From Ceratobasidium sp. AG-K (lineage: Eukaryota; Basidiomycota; Agaricomycetes; Cantharellales; Ceratobasidiaceae): a stretch of 64,000 bases of DNA. Shown in pieces: positions 11,284-22,064 of the stretch (its first letter is position 1; every line of letters starts with the position of its first letter). The translations under genes were made by a program, and so were the position numbers. The stretch is from positions 9,796,001 through 9,860,000 of the forward strand of contig JAWNGF010000001.1 in assembly GCA_037039685.1 (NCBI GenBank), read 5' to 3'. The notes under the pieces were generated by a model, which saw only the letters and a list, made by a program, of their open reading frames with translations, made no database searches and had not been told where the DNA came from.

Positions 11284-13595
11284 ATGTCCACCAAGCACAC
11301 CAGATCGAAGACGGGCTGTTTGACCTGTAAAAACAGGTATGACCTATAGTATTATTATACTACTGCGTGACGCATGATGACCCGAGTGTACAGACGGAAA
11401 AAGTGCGACGAGACTCGGCCAATATGTGAACGATGCACAAAGGCAGGCATGTCTTGTCTTGGGTACTCTTATCTTGACGAACAAAGTCAAAAAGTAGCAA
11501 AGATTCGATCGAAAGCCTCTCTGCGCGTTGCAGCGGCATCTACCAGCGCGGACGAACTCTCTGGAGCAGGATCATCACAGCCACCCGCCTCGACAACTGA
11601 AATAATGCCATTGCCCCTCCGAGCTCAGAAGAATCCCATCGATCCGCTCATATCTATCACCTCGCAAAGCCAGCCCTTGCTATCCGAGGACGACTTCCAA
11701 AGGTTACTCGCCGAACTGTCTCCGGACGGACTTTTATCGAACGACACCACCTTTGACTTCCCCTCCATGTCCCGGTTTGGCTCGCCATCCGGTCTGCAAG
11801 TGGTTCACGCTTCAACCTCGACGTGGAATGAAACCTTGAACCTGGCTGAGCCCCACCACCCCGTGTTTGTTGGGTTGTCCGCCACGACCGCTTTGGGGGA
11901 CCCCTCGGATGCATTCAGGCAACAAGGAAGCTTAGAGTCCCGCCCGATACACTACCCCAAATCATCTTCGCCTTCGACATCTGCACAGGCGACCCTACTT
12001 AGCAATTCATCAGGCCTGGGTCAACCTTTGATCGGGTCCGTTTTCCCTCCTGCGGCATCTTCTCACTTCGGCGGTGCTGCAACGCCCATTTCACACTTCC
12101 CAACGTCGCCGACGCCAGAACCCAGCAAGAACAGTGATGCGGGCGCGAGCGAGGACCTCGATCCTGAAGGTATCAGGGAAATAGTTGTTGGGGCGCCAGC
12201 GTTGGATCCTGCCGTGCAAAGCAATTCGTTGCCGTTCGTACTTCAGAGTTGTGGGTCCATCCATAAAGCGTCCGAAATGAGGCTCATAATTTGAGGTATA
12301 GATGCCAATTGGATGACACGTGTGGTCGTCGAGCCGTTGAGGATGGCCCCTTGGCTGAGGCAGTGGCTCACAACTCGCTTCACGAGTTCGGGCGACTCGC
12401 AACTTACTGTCACAATGTTTTCTGGCTTGTTAGACGCCATGTGGACGAAAGGGGCAGCGGCCAGAGCCTATATGCAGATTGCTTCGTTACTCAACGAACG
12501 CACCAAACGTCGTGTGATTCAAGCCCGCTCAGAGCTGCAGCTGGGCGTGAAGCGCAAGGAGGATATCGATAAGGCGCTTTACGAATCATTGGAGGTGCGT
12601 GTTCCTTCGTTTTCCTGCTCTTCCCCTCATCGTGGAAATTTGGCAGATGATATCAATTCTTGGCCTGACCGCTCGCTCAGGAGTACCATTAGAGCTGCTC
12701 AAAGAGACTGCTCCCCTCTTTCATCGTGCATGCCCCGAACCTCCGAGTGAACTCATCGACCTTCCGAGCAAGTTTATTCACTCTGAAGTCAATCTCCGTC
12801 ACTTTATAATCCTCGATGTGCTTTTCAGCATTTCTTATGCCCGACCGATGCTTTTTCGGTACAAGGTTGAATACAACCCTGACCAGTGTTTTACGCCTTC
12901 CGCTACCGACCAAAATGCATTGCAGTGGTTAAATGGCGTTCCCGACCATCTTTTGTTCTTATTTGCTCGAATGAGTATGCTACGCGATGATTATGGATCA
13001 AACGTCGACCCTGCGACAATAGAGGAACTCGCACAAGAAATACGGGACTTTAAGCCGCAGCCCAGCTTTTCGACTGATGCATTTCTTACCGTGGCGAGGC
13101 TCGCGGTACAAGAGTTTTGGAGGCTTTCCGCATATATATACTTATATATGGTAAGTTGTTTACTGCGTAATAGGTCAACCGATGCGGCTTACTTCAATTG
13201 AACATAGGCGCTGGGCAGAGCGAACGCACAGGATCCTCGAGTCGAAAAAATCTGTAGGAACTTTATGCGGCTATTCGAGAGAACTAAGCCAGGTCGAACA
13301 CCTGATGCGTTCGTGACTGGTCCAATGTTGCTGGTATGCTCCCTTAGACTGGCGTTGTTGCCTTCGCTCACTGTATACGCAGATGGGCCTCGCAGTGAGT
13401 AAGGAACGCGAACGAGCCATGATTCACCGACGACTTCTCGGAATTCGAGAGTGCGCGAACCCTGGAACGTGCGGAAACGACGTGGTGCTAGTCCTTGAAG
13501 ACATCTGGTCTCGGTCTCGTGCTGAGAGACGACCGGCTGTGTGGGAGGATTTGCGAAGAGCGTATTCGAAAATTCTGGGATATGATAAGGGTTAG
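11284..13595 (+). CDS. Zn(2)Cys(6) transcription factor, family copy 1
   Basis: A fungal-type regulator with an N-terminal binuclear zinc cluster. Exon 1 reads MSTKHTRSKTGCLTCKNR; after an intron of about 60 nt it continues RKKCDETRPICERCTKAGMS-C. This gives the full C-x2-C-x6-C-x6-C-x2-C-x6-C spacing. A Ser/Pro-rich linker follows, then an acidic DPEG stretch and NSLPFVLQS. The C-terminal half (WMTRVVVEPLRMAPWL, ELLKETAPLFHRACPEPPSE, RHFIILDVLFSISYARPMLF, VARLAVQEFWRLSAYIYLYM) has the look of a fungal transcription-factor regulatory domain. The last exon ends at 13595. About six introns; every exon stays open, so the gene looks functional. Copy 2 follows 360 bp downstream in tandem. Target genes are unknown. 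Confidence 0.85.
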
Positions 13596-13859
13596 TTGGG
13601 AAAATCAGTTTATTTTGAGTTTGGAACATAGTTTGTACCGTCGTCCCGTTGTCATTTAAAAGTTTCGTAATTCGCATTCCGAGTGGCACATCGTATTGGT
13701 GCATTTAGGAAGCCCGCGGTCAGCAAATTGGTTAGATCGTGAGTTGATAGATGAGGAGACACAATTAGTGTCGATCCTACCCTACCCCTTCGAACAACGA
13801 TGGCGGAATGCCGCAATATCGGGGGAACCAAAACTTCGGGGAGTCCGATTCTATAAAAC

Positions 13860-13865
13860 CACGTG
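13860..13865. promoter_or_regulatory. CACGTG core upstream of copy 2
   Basis: CACGTGACTGAGTGG lies 97 bp before the ATG at 13957, almost the same distance as in copy 1. Confidence 0.5.
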
Positions 13866-13956
13866 ACTGAGTGGGACGGCGAACCCGGAAACCACGCCTC
13901 CGACCCCACGATCCATATCCTGTGTTTTTTTCCTACACATTACCCCCCTCTAAAAT

Positions 13957-16235
13957 ATGGCTACCGAGTCGAAGAGATCGAAAACCGGATGTCTCACATG
14001 CAAAAACAGGTATGTGCAACGATCTTGATACTTGGCGGCACATTCGACAACCTCATAGGCGTAAAAAGTGCGATGAAACTCGGCCAATATGCGAGCGGTG
14101 CATTAAGGCAGGCATGAATTGCCTTGGATACTCCTACCTCGGCGACCAAGGCCACACAGTTGCTAGGGCTAAATCGAAAGCTGCCCAACGCGTTGCGGCT
14201 GCATCCGCCAATACGAACAACCTGTCACGAGATGATGCATCGCAATCGATCGCTCCTCCAGCGGAGCCCACAGGACCATTAAATATCGCAGAGGTTCTCG
14301 CGCCTAGTATAGCTCAAAGCTACGAACCAACGGCGGAGGATTCTCAAAGGCTTTCTGGTGACAGTCCTGCGGGCGGGCTTCTGCTAGAGGATCCTGTCTT
14401 TGATTTTTCTTTCTGGTCTCCTATGGGGTCGTACTCCTCGTCCAGCCCTGAGACTATATGGGACAATAACCCGATGCTAGGGGCAAGCTCAAGCCCGATC
14501 AGCTCCAACGACTCTGTGCCTTCCCCGAAATTGAGCTCGCCTTTGATGGGGAATCCTCCGAGTACTTCGAGACAACAGCTATATGTAACACCTCACCCGA
14601 TGCTAGACTCTAATGTTCTGTCGCTGTTGAATTCTGCACAAACCCTTCTGCTCGGTGACATCTTGAATCAAGCTCAATCTTCAGTTCAACCAGCTGATAC
14701 TGTTCCGCTGCCACTCTGCCTCGCTGGCGGTACCACACTTGATCTGCAAGTGTCAAATCTATCGCAGTCCGAAAGCCAAAAATGTGAAGATGCAGGAGGA
14801 AGCGAGAATTCCGATCCTGAAGGTGCCAAGGTAATCCTTATTGGAAGCCCGACGTTAGACCCTACGGCCCAGAGTAACTCGTTGCCGTTTGCACTTCAGA
14901 GTTGTACGTTTACAAACGTCTCCCGAATTTGAGAAAATGCTCATATGGTGAGGACCAGATGCTAATTGGATGGCCAATGTGGTTTTCGAGCCAGCCAGGC
15001 TCGCGTCCGCCTTGAAATCTCGGGTCACGATGAACTTTAAGCGCTCGAAAGATTCACGAGTTACTCTAACTATGTTTGCTGGACTATTGCATGCTGTGTG
15101 GACGAAGGGAGCACCTACGCCAGACTACATAAAGATTGCTTCACTGCTGGGGCAACGCGTAAAAAGCCGCGCTATCCAAGCTCGCTCGAAGCTGCGACTC
15201 ACCGCAAATGACAAGGATGATATCATGGTCATTCGGGAGTGCCTAGAGGTGAGCACTTTGCCTATTTTGAATTTCGCTTATATCAAACCGCATGAAGATG
15301 ATACCGCTGCTTTGTCTGACCTCACCCTCGAGATCCGCTTACGACCTTTTGAAAGAAACGGCCCCAGTGTTTCGTCGCGCATGCCCTGAGCCTCCAGGCG
15401 AACCCATTGACCTGCCGAGCAAGTTTATTGACTCAGACGTCAGCCTCCGGCATTTCATTGTACTGGACGTATTGCTAAGTATCACTTTTGGCCGACCGAT
15501 GCTATATCGATACAAAGCCAATTATGACTTTGCCGGTGGGTACGCTGCCTTTTCAACCAGGATCAAGGGTCTACAGTGGTTGAACGGAATGCCTGATCAC
15601 ATCGCGTTCCTGGCCGCCCGAATGAACATGCTACGTGCTCACCACGAATCAAAAGTGGATCCGGAGATAATATTAGAACTGGCGCAAGAGCTACAAGACT
15701 TTAAACCGCAAATCTGTACCTCGGATGATGCATATCTTCCGGTCGCTCGCTTGGCAGTGCAGGAGATCTGGAGGCTTGCAGCATTGGTGTTTTTGTACAT
15801 GGTGAGCCACGCCTCGAAGCTCAGTTAGGCACTATGTTAACTCTCAGAAAAGGGACTAGACGGTGCAAGCGCAAATGATCCTCGAGTCGTGAATGTTTAC
15901 AAGAACTTTATTCGCTTATTCAGGAGAACTACAGCAGGTAGAATGCCGGACGCCTTCTTGGTTAGCCCAGTTTTGATGGTATGCCATTCCTTCACGACTG
16001 CACATCAGTCAACTTATTTTGTGCGCAGTTGGGTGTTGCGTCACAGGACGAACAAGAGAGAGGACTGATTCTTCAGCGATTACTCGGTCTTCGTGAATGC
16101 GCGACTCCTGGAACATTCGGAAATGACGTCGTACTGGTCTTAAACAATATCTGGGCTCGCTCAAATATTGAGGGGCGACCAGCCGAGTGGGATGATCTGC
16201 GAATCGGGTACTTGGGGGTTTTGGGAGACTTCTGA
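13957..16235 (+). CDS. Zn(2)Cys(6) transcription factor, family copy 2
   Basis: Tandem paralogue of copy 1. Exon 1 reads MATESKRSKTGCLTCKNR; across a 49-nt intron it continues RKKCDETRPICERCIKAGMN-C, so all six cluster cysteines are present. The linker is Ser/Pro-rich and ends in SENSDPEGAKVILIG and NSLPFALQSCT. The C-terminal domain shows WMANVVFEPARLASALKSR, ELL-type block LLKETAPVFRRACPEPPGE, RHFIVLDVLLSITFGRPMLY, VARLAVQEIWRLAALVFLYM, and a last exon with LGLRECATPGTFGNDVVLVL ending at 16235. Exons are open throughout. It is the closest relative of broken copy 3 downstream, sharing DPEGAKVIL, FKRSKDSR and the LTSPSRSAYDLLKETAP region. Confidence 0.83.
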
Positions 16236-16485
16236 GGATTGGGTGAAATAAATACTTCCATTTTGGGGTTTCAACTTAGCAGCACACGGACTTTTCGCCT
16301 GGCGGTGTGAAGTGGTAAGAAGGACTACACCACAGTGTTACAGAGCAAGAATTTTAGTGACTAGGTCAGGGCTGGATTTTCCCAAAAACACTAAACCTAG
16401 CGAGCGACCAGCTCACTGGCCGTGGGATGGGGAAACTCACATGTATTTTTCTCGCCCACCTGCTGGTAAACGTGGGCTCAAAGTT

Positions 16486-17216
16486 TTTATTTTTATTTTT
16501 TTTAATCATTTATACAAATAAGTTGCGTCGAGGCATAGCCTTATGTACAACTTCTGTAGCGCCCGAGGGTCAAGCGAGAAGAGAGGAGGAAACCGAAAAG
16601 AGCGAAAGGACATCTAAGCACGAGGGAGAGGAAAGGAAAGCCAAAAGTACACTAACTAAACAGAGGAAACTAAGTTAACTATCTAAGCGAGGAAGCGAAG
16701 CGGCCCGTGGCCTTGACGTAGCCGAGAAGAACCCGGATGCCCTCCGGCGTCGAGAGGAGAAAGCTGAGTGCTAAATACTCCCGTCCCAGTGAGCCCAGGT
16801 GCTCGTGTCGCTCCGCCCCGAAGGCTGGACATCGTGCGATAAGGTGTGTGATCGTCTCGGGCTCCGTGTTGCAGAAGGAACATACGTCGGTGTCTATGGA
16901 GTTGATACGATGCAGGTGAAAACCGAGGGCGACGTGCCCTGAGATTAGGCGAAACAGGAGCGTGGCTCTCGAACGATTGAGGCCGTTGACCATTCCGAAA
17001 AAATATCTAGGATCTAATGCATTAAGCCTCCTTCTCAGCTTGGATGCCGCTTTTGAGTCGGCCCAGAGTTTGTCCGCCAATTCGCGGTTTGCTGCTACGA
17101 AAACTTCCCGGAGTTTCTGAGGGTCTTTTAGCGGGGTGTAGGTCGCAAGGAATGGGGGTATTCGATCGGTGGGGTATGCCTTGCCACGCGCTGCAGCTTT
17201 TGCTTCTCGGTCGGCC
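16486..17216 (-). mobile_element. 5'-truncated non-LTR (LINE) retrotransposon insertion
   Basis: The insertion is bounded by a 13-bp target-site duplication, TGGGCTCAAAGTT, at 16473-16485 and 17217-17229. On the minus strand the element ends in an A-rich tail (AAAAAAAATAAAAATAAA, against 16486-16503) directly at the duplication, as in target-primed reverse transcription. The 5' end is cut inside the RNase H region, so only the last 730 bp remain. Confidence 0.88.
16679..17216 (-). pseudogene. C-terminal remnant of a LINE reverse transcriptase/RNase H polyprotein
   Basis: The open frame begins at the truncated 5' end with ADREAKAAARG, the typical end of a LINE RNase H domain. It continues RELADKLWADSK, RATLLFRLISGHVALGFHL and CSFCNTEPETITHLIARC, a Cys/His (CCHC-like) zinc motif common at the C-terminus of these polyproteins. 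It stops at 16679 after GRFASSLR. The endonuclease and reverse-transcriptase domains are missing, so it cannot move by itself. Confidence 0.85.
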
Positions 17217-17339
17217 TGGGCTCAAAGTTGGCAACAATTTGAAGCGCATACAATTGAGCTCATATCTAAGTCGACGAGCCCTAACTCGCTCATTTATGGG
17301 GAGATCTGGGGCGAGCAATCCTAGCGTTAGCAGCCTGTG

Positions 17340-17585
17340 CTATCGTTAGTGAGTCAGTCCCTCGATCCCGAAGGTGCCAAAGTGATCCTATGTGAGACTC
17401 CAGCGCTGGACCCCAAGGTTCGAGATAGCTTCGTCCCATTTGTACTCCAGAGCTGTACGTCCAGACTTTCGTTATTCAATCCTATCCCTCTAAGTTAAAG
17501 ACAAGACGCTAATTGGATGGCGCGTGGGGGTTTTGAATCGATGAGGCTAGTATCCTCGTTAAAAATGCGAATCGCATCGCGTTTC
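17340..17585 (+). pseudogene. Zn(2)Cys(6) regulator family copy 3, left part (interrupted)
   Basis: The fragment starts within the linker (SLDPEGAKVILCETPALDP, then PFVLQSCT) and continues over an intron into WMARGGFESMRLVSSLKMRI, matching copy 2. It breaks at 17585 where the 14-kb transposon begins. No zinc-cluster exon is found upstream; the preceding 1 kb holds the LINE remnant and unrelated sequence. The gene was therefore already 5'-truncated, or its 5' end lies elsewhere. The right part is at 31597-32790. Confidence 0.8.
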
Positions 17586-18039
17586 TAGTGCAAGCCGGAG
17601 TGATACTCGTTTTGATCCGGCACAAACCGACGGATGCGGATGCAGTTAGACCACGTGAGTGATACTTCCGCTAGCGTGTCAAGCGGTCGCCGGGGTCTCT
17701 GTAGGGTCAAAATAATGCATCCACTAGTGGCGCACTAGTGTGACACTAGTCGGAAGATCCTAATCTCCGCCCGGCAAGACCCTGTCGAGCCCCACAACCC
17801 CGGACACTTCCTCGCTTGTCGAAACTGTTCGTGTTTGCATTGTTGAGGATGCTTGGGACGCCCTGCTTGTGAACAGGCGGATATGTATATAACACAAATA
17901 TAACTCATACTACACACTGCCCGGTAGGGCTCTCAAGCGCTCACAATTACGAGTTTTGCGTCGGACTCCTGAGTTACTAATAAGCACTCGCCGGAACTCG
18001 TGAGCTCGGGCCGAATTCACTTGCAATGGCTCGTGCGTA
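17586..18039 (+). repeat. Left terminal inverted repeat of the 14-kb element
   Basis: About 455 bp pair with the reverse complement of 31140-31596. The first mismatch is at 17776. Beyond it identity stays high with small indels, fading after TGGCTCGTGCG near 18037. It holds a cluster of three ACTAGT motifs at 17721-17753 (CCACTAGTGG, GCACTAGTGT, ACACTAGTCG), likely transposase contact sites by analogy with subterminal repeats of other elements. A TATA-like ATGTATATAACAC lies near 17882. Confidence 0.93.
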
Positions 18040-18236
18040 TTGGTTTCGTGATGTACCGGCTTGCGTTCACACGAGGGACTTGTGATTGGCTCGTAACATG
18101 TGGTTCAGAGGGATTACTAAGCCTCATGCTTATGGACCGATTGCGTCCATCCTGATCTATCCCTGCACGATTTTGGTTTACCCATCACCACAAGACCACG
18201 ACTTCCCTCCTCAAGTCTAACGACGCTGTCACTTAC

Positions 18237-20048
18237 ATGAATATGGATCAACAATCGGGCGTGGTTCTGCCCACATCGAAGAGCCAGATGCCAAGCAATA
18301 TCCCACCCAAACCGGTGCTCAAGGGACAGTCACCGACCGTTCATTCACATTCGGAGACCGCAAACAATGTGAATGTGAGTAAGTTATTTTAGATCACATG
18401 AATAAACAGCCTACATGTGCGTCAGGAGAGGGGGAACAGGGGCAAGGGGAAGAAGGGCAAGGGGAAGAATAGCAAAAAGATCAGTAGTCGTATAAGAAGA
18501 AGAAGGCGGCGTGGTGAGTTACAATTACTATCGTCGCACGCCAGCTAAGCATTTGCTAGTGGCTGAAAGAGCCCTACGCGCGTTTGAATTATTGGAGTCT
18601 ATTGGTCACAAGATTGTAGACCGACCCTTGAACGAGCTTACGCAACGCGAACTTGTCGATCTCAGCGAGAGGCATATTTATATTCCTGGTACCGAGGGAA
18701 ACGAGACGTCACGCGTGATAATACTAGACCTCGACGAGTGGGTCGCTTTTTGGAAACAAAAGAACAAGATACAGGACCCAGGAAAGCTTTTTGCGAACAA
18801 GCGAATGGGCGTTCGGCAGGCCGAACTCGAGCGGCTTGGTTTCAAGTTTCTCAGCCATGGCACGGTATATGCGATCAAAAAGGAAGCTGGCGTTGACATA
18901 CTTGTGTTTTCCGTTAGCTTCCACCCAATTGGTTGTGACAGGGACACTCCTGGGGGTCTCACGCTTTCAGAGATCCGAGATATCCAGTTCTTAGCGGTGT
19001 GGTTTTACCAACTGAAGGAAACAGGTAAATTGATTACTACAAATCGTGCACATCAAGGCACTGGCCAAAGTAAGTCTCCATTGTGGTGAATCGGCTGTCT
19101 AACCTTATAATTTTGATGAATAGATGGTGGTATGAATGCTGCGGGTTGGCGAGCTGGAAGCGACAAAGGCTTTTGTGTAGGCTTGTATGCACTGCATAAG
19201 AAGTTTATGGATTGGATTCAGCACCAGAACGGGATGCGTCAAATAGCGGCAAGTCACTTAGCTTTTGTTCAGCTTATTCCTGACTGTTATCTCAGCGGAT
19301 CTATACTTCATTCTTCAAAAAATTGGCTCCAAATGTGTGCGAAGCTGCCCAAACGTTTATGAAAGCGTATAAACTCCCCGAACTTGGAAAGATCACCTAT
19401 AAACCTCATGCAGAGTGTGTAGTTGTTGAGGTGCGAGCTCAATATCAATTGTCTGAGACCTGCTATCAATAACACTTGCACCGTTTGCAGAATAGCAATA
19501 TTCCTGCGCATACATCCAACAGAAGGGCCTCAGGTCAATCAACTGTGTCAACTGATTCACAGGACTCGAGTGGCCCGGACAATGCTCTGAGCCCAACTGG
19601 CTCTAGCCTTTATGTATCGCATTCAAACTTCTATAACGAGGTTCATCACGATCATGACATTAGCCCGTATGCATTTGGATTATGGCTAACGACCCGAGGA
19701 TCGGACAAGAAGGTGGAGCGATCGCCCGAGAAGATTGCTGCCCATATTAAGGGTGGGCAATTCTTTTTCCCAGATTATGGCGTAGCGATCGATTTCAATC
19801 ACTGCGGTGGTTTGACGTGTGTCACCTGGCGAGCACCCCTTGACCGACACGCTACGGCATTTACTAGTACTGTTCGATCGGAAGAAAACTACATGCGATG
19901 GGGTTCGTCTATTCAGGTCACAAAGCGAGTCTTCAATGCGGCGCAAAAAGTGCGCACTATGGGAAGTGATGTGCGGGATGCGCATGCGTATGCAGACGGA
20001 AGAGTTGGAAGTGGAATTGGGATCGGAAAACAAAAGGGAAAGAAGTAG
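18237..20048 (+). CDS. TET/JBP-like 2OG-Fe(II) dioxygenase, transposon cargo
   Basis: A 2-oxoglutarate/iron oxygenase of the TET/JBP-type group expanded in Agaricomycetes is predicted; relatives oxidise 5-methylcytosine or thymine in DNA. The start ATG at 18237 is followed by a short exon, then a Lys/Arg-rich exon (GKGKKGKGKNSKK, RIRRRRRR) that could be a nuclear signal. Then come FELLESIGHKIVDRPLNEL, FLAVWFYQLKETGKLITTN, GWRAGSDKGFCVGLY, SNFYNEVHHDHDISPYAFG (H-x-D iron ligands), GGQFFFPDYGVAIDFNHCGG and WRAPLDRHATAF (distal His). The product ends at 20048. Two splice points are unusual: a GC-AG intron at about 19249-19297 and a possible 31-nt intron near 18514-18544, so exon 2-3 joining is uncertain. 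It lies just inside the left TIR and reads away from it. Confidence 0.72.
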
Positions 20049-20164
20049 TTAATGTAGAGACAAACAATACATTTCATTTTTTATTTCGACCCTCTCGTCT
20101 CTTTCTATTTTTCACTTCTCGGAGCTCTTGGACACTTCCTCAAGGCGCCTTCGGCCGCCTTTTT

Positions 20165-21240
20165 ATGCACTCTCTTACTTGTAAATTAAAGCGGCTCGGG
20201 AGTTCGATGCTCCCTACCACTTTCGACTCCAATTTACTCGCGTTTGATGCACTCTACCCATCTCACTTTCGCACTTCGTCTCATTGCCCTTGCCTTTCCC
20301 GACGTCGCCAGCCCTCCCCAACACTGTCGCACTCACTCTTCCCTTTCAGCGCTTGCCGCTTACTCAGCAGCGCCCAGTTTCAAGTCCAACACGTACCTCG
20401 CCCAATGCTCGCTTCCTCACGTCCCGAGCTGCCCTAACCATTCCCGCACAGTTCGTGGTGCGCACGACTGCCCACAAAACTCGTACCCGGCAACTCATCC
20501 GCACCCTTGCACGGGCCGATGGGTAATCGTGGGCCTTGGACCATCGGGGCCAGTCTGCGCTGTCTGGCCTTCGCGTATCGACAAACAACTCCCCCATTTC
20601 GTGTTCTATTTTTCTCTCCCATCCCTCTCTCTCCTTTGCTCCTTGGGGCTTTCGCGCTCTTTCTTACAACACCTTCGGCTTCGAGTCTTCGCTTGTATTC
20701 TCGGCTTGTATATACAAAGTGACCTGGGAGTCCGATGCTCCCTATTGCTTCCGAATGTAATGTATTTTATCTATTTCTACTACCTTGCCTGCCTCTTGTT
20801 ACAAACCGAGTTGTAACATCAAAGACAACCGGCACGTGACCAGCCATGAACCACACCGTCTCTCACGTCTCGACGAGCACCCGCTCCCCTGCTCTCCCGG
20901 GATGCCCAAACCATACTTGCGCCATTCCTGTTGCGTATGAATGCTCGGCGACCTACGACTCTCGTCTCAGCGGCTCCTCAGCATCCGAGCGCGGCCCGGT
21001 CGGGTAAACATGGTTGCTTGGGCCATCGAGCCCTGCACGCGTCATTTGGCCTTTGCCTGTCCGCGAATACCTTTGCCCGTTTGATTTTTCTATTTTGTTT
21101 TCCCCTAGTCTCTCTCTCTTTTCGCTCCTCCTCTCTCTCGGACTCTTTCTCATGGCATCTTCAGCCGCATTTACTTGTATTATCACATTTGTATATAAAA
21201 GCGGCTTGGGAGTCCGATGCTCCCTACCCTTTTCAACTAT
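20165..21240 (+). repeat. Degenerate tandem units with GGGAG-loop-CTCCC hairpin
   Basis: Three related units end in TGTATA/TAAATT-like sequence, GCGGCTYGGGAG, then TYCGATGCTCCCTA. The hairpins are at 20198-20214, 20726-20742 and 21208-21224, spaced about 528 and 482 bp. Upstream of hairpins 2 and 3 similar blocks recur (a GGGCC-rich block, a CTCTCTC-rich block and a CTTCGGC/CTTCAGC block), so the whole unit is duplicated, not only the hairpin. The loop of copy 1, TTCGATG within a 5-bp stem, resembles a tRNA T-arm. No protein-coding gene is supported here. Confidence 0.6.
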
Positions 21241-22064
21241 AATCTACATGTACACTTACTATCTACTCGCTCGCCCCCCCCCCCCTCTGCACTTCATTGC
21301 ATGGCCGTTGACTGGTCTCGCTTCGCTTGCCTCGGCGCCGTCCTGCTCGCTCTCTTCGGTCGGCGCTTACTGCTGAGTCAGCAGCGTTGCGCGCTTCGCC
21401 ACATCGTCTTTGCTCTCATCAACGTCGCCTAGCCTTCTCATGGCCGCCGCATTCGCCCTCGTCCCTAGGTAATTGCTACCTATTCAGCAAGCATCTCGGT
21501 ATGAGTCTCGTATCTCTGAACAGTCGGACACTCACCAACAGTCTCATTTGAGTAGGTCATGTGACCGGGCCAGTTGTTATGTTCTGTGGCTCCGCGACTG
21601 GATTTGATTGGGTTAACCACCACCCCAACCTCACGTGTCATCGTTGTACTTGCCTGGCAATACGACACAAATCGTGCTCAGAGCCTATTTGAAGGCACGG
21701 GCGTCGTTTGGTGGCACTGTGCGCGCGTGGCATTGTTCGCAATCCTTTTGGAATGCGGACTTGTGAGACCGACCGCAATGTGATTTATCACATTGGTTCT
21801 AAATTTGGGAACAGGGGCTTATCGAGAACTGGGGGTACATTGGGAACTGGGGGCTCATCGAGAAGTGTGGATGCATCACGAACTGGAGGACTTGTGGCGG
21901 TAGATGAACTTAGTTTGTTTACCGAGCAAGACTTGTTCGTGGCCAATTCGTTTTTCTATCGATATTTATGTTGCTTTGTTGTCGATCTCAGTAGGTTGTT
22001 GAGCTATGTGTCAGTCCTCCCTCGGCTAACCACCTGCGTCAGTTTCTAAAGTTGCATATGGATA
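21241..22064. other. Non-coding spacer inside the 14-kb element
   Basis: A 12-C tract at 21274-21285 opens the stretch. Near 21820-21890 there are short repeats of the type GAACTGGGGG and GAACTGGAGG. I see no coding gene. A candidate promoter for the next gene would lie here. Confidence 0.45.

Noticed and set aside
20198..20214. tRNA gene (T-arm-like hairpin)
   Set aside because: No acceptor stem, D-arm or anticodon arm could be found upstream; copies 2 and 3 lose the TTCGA loop.
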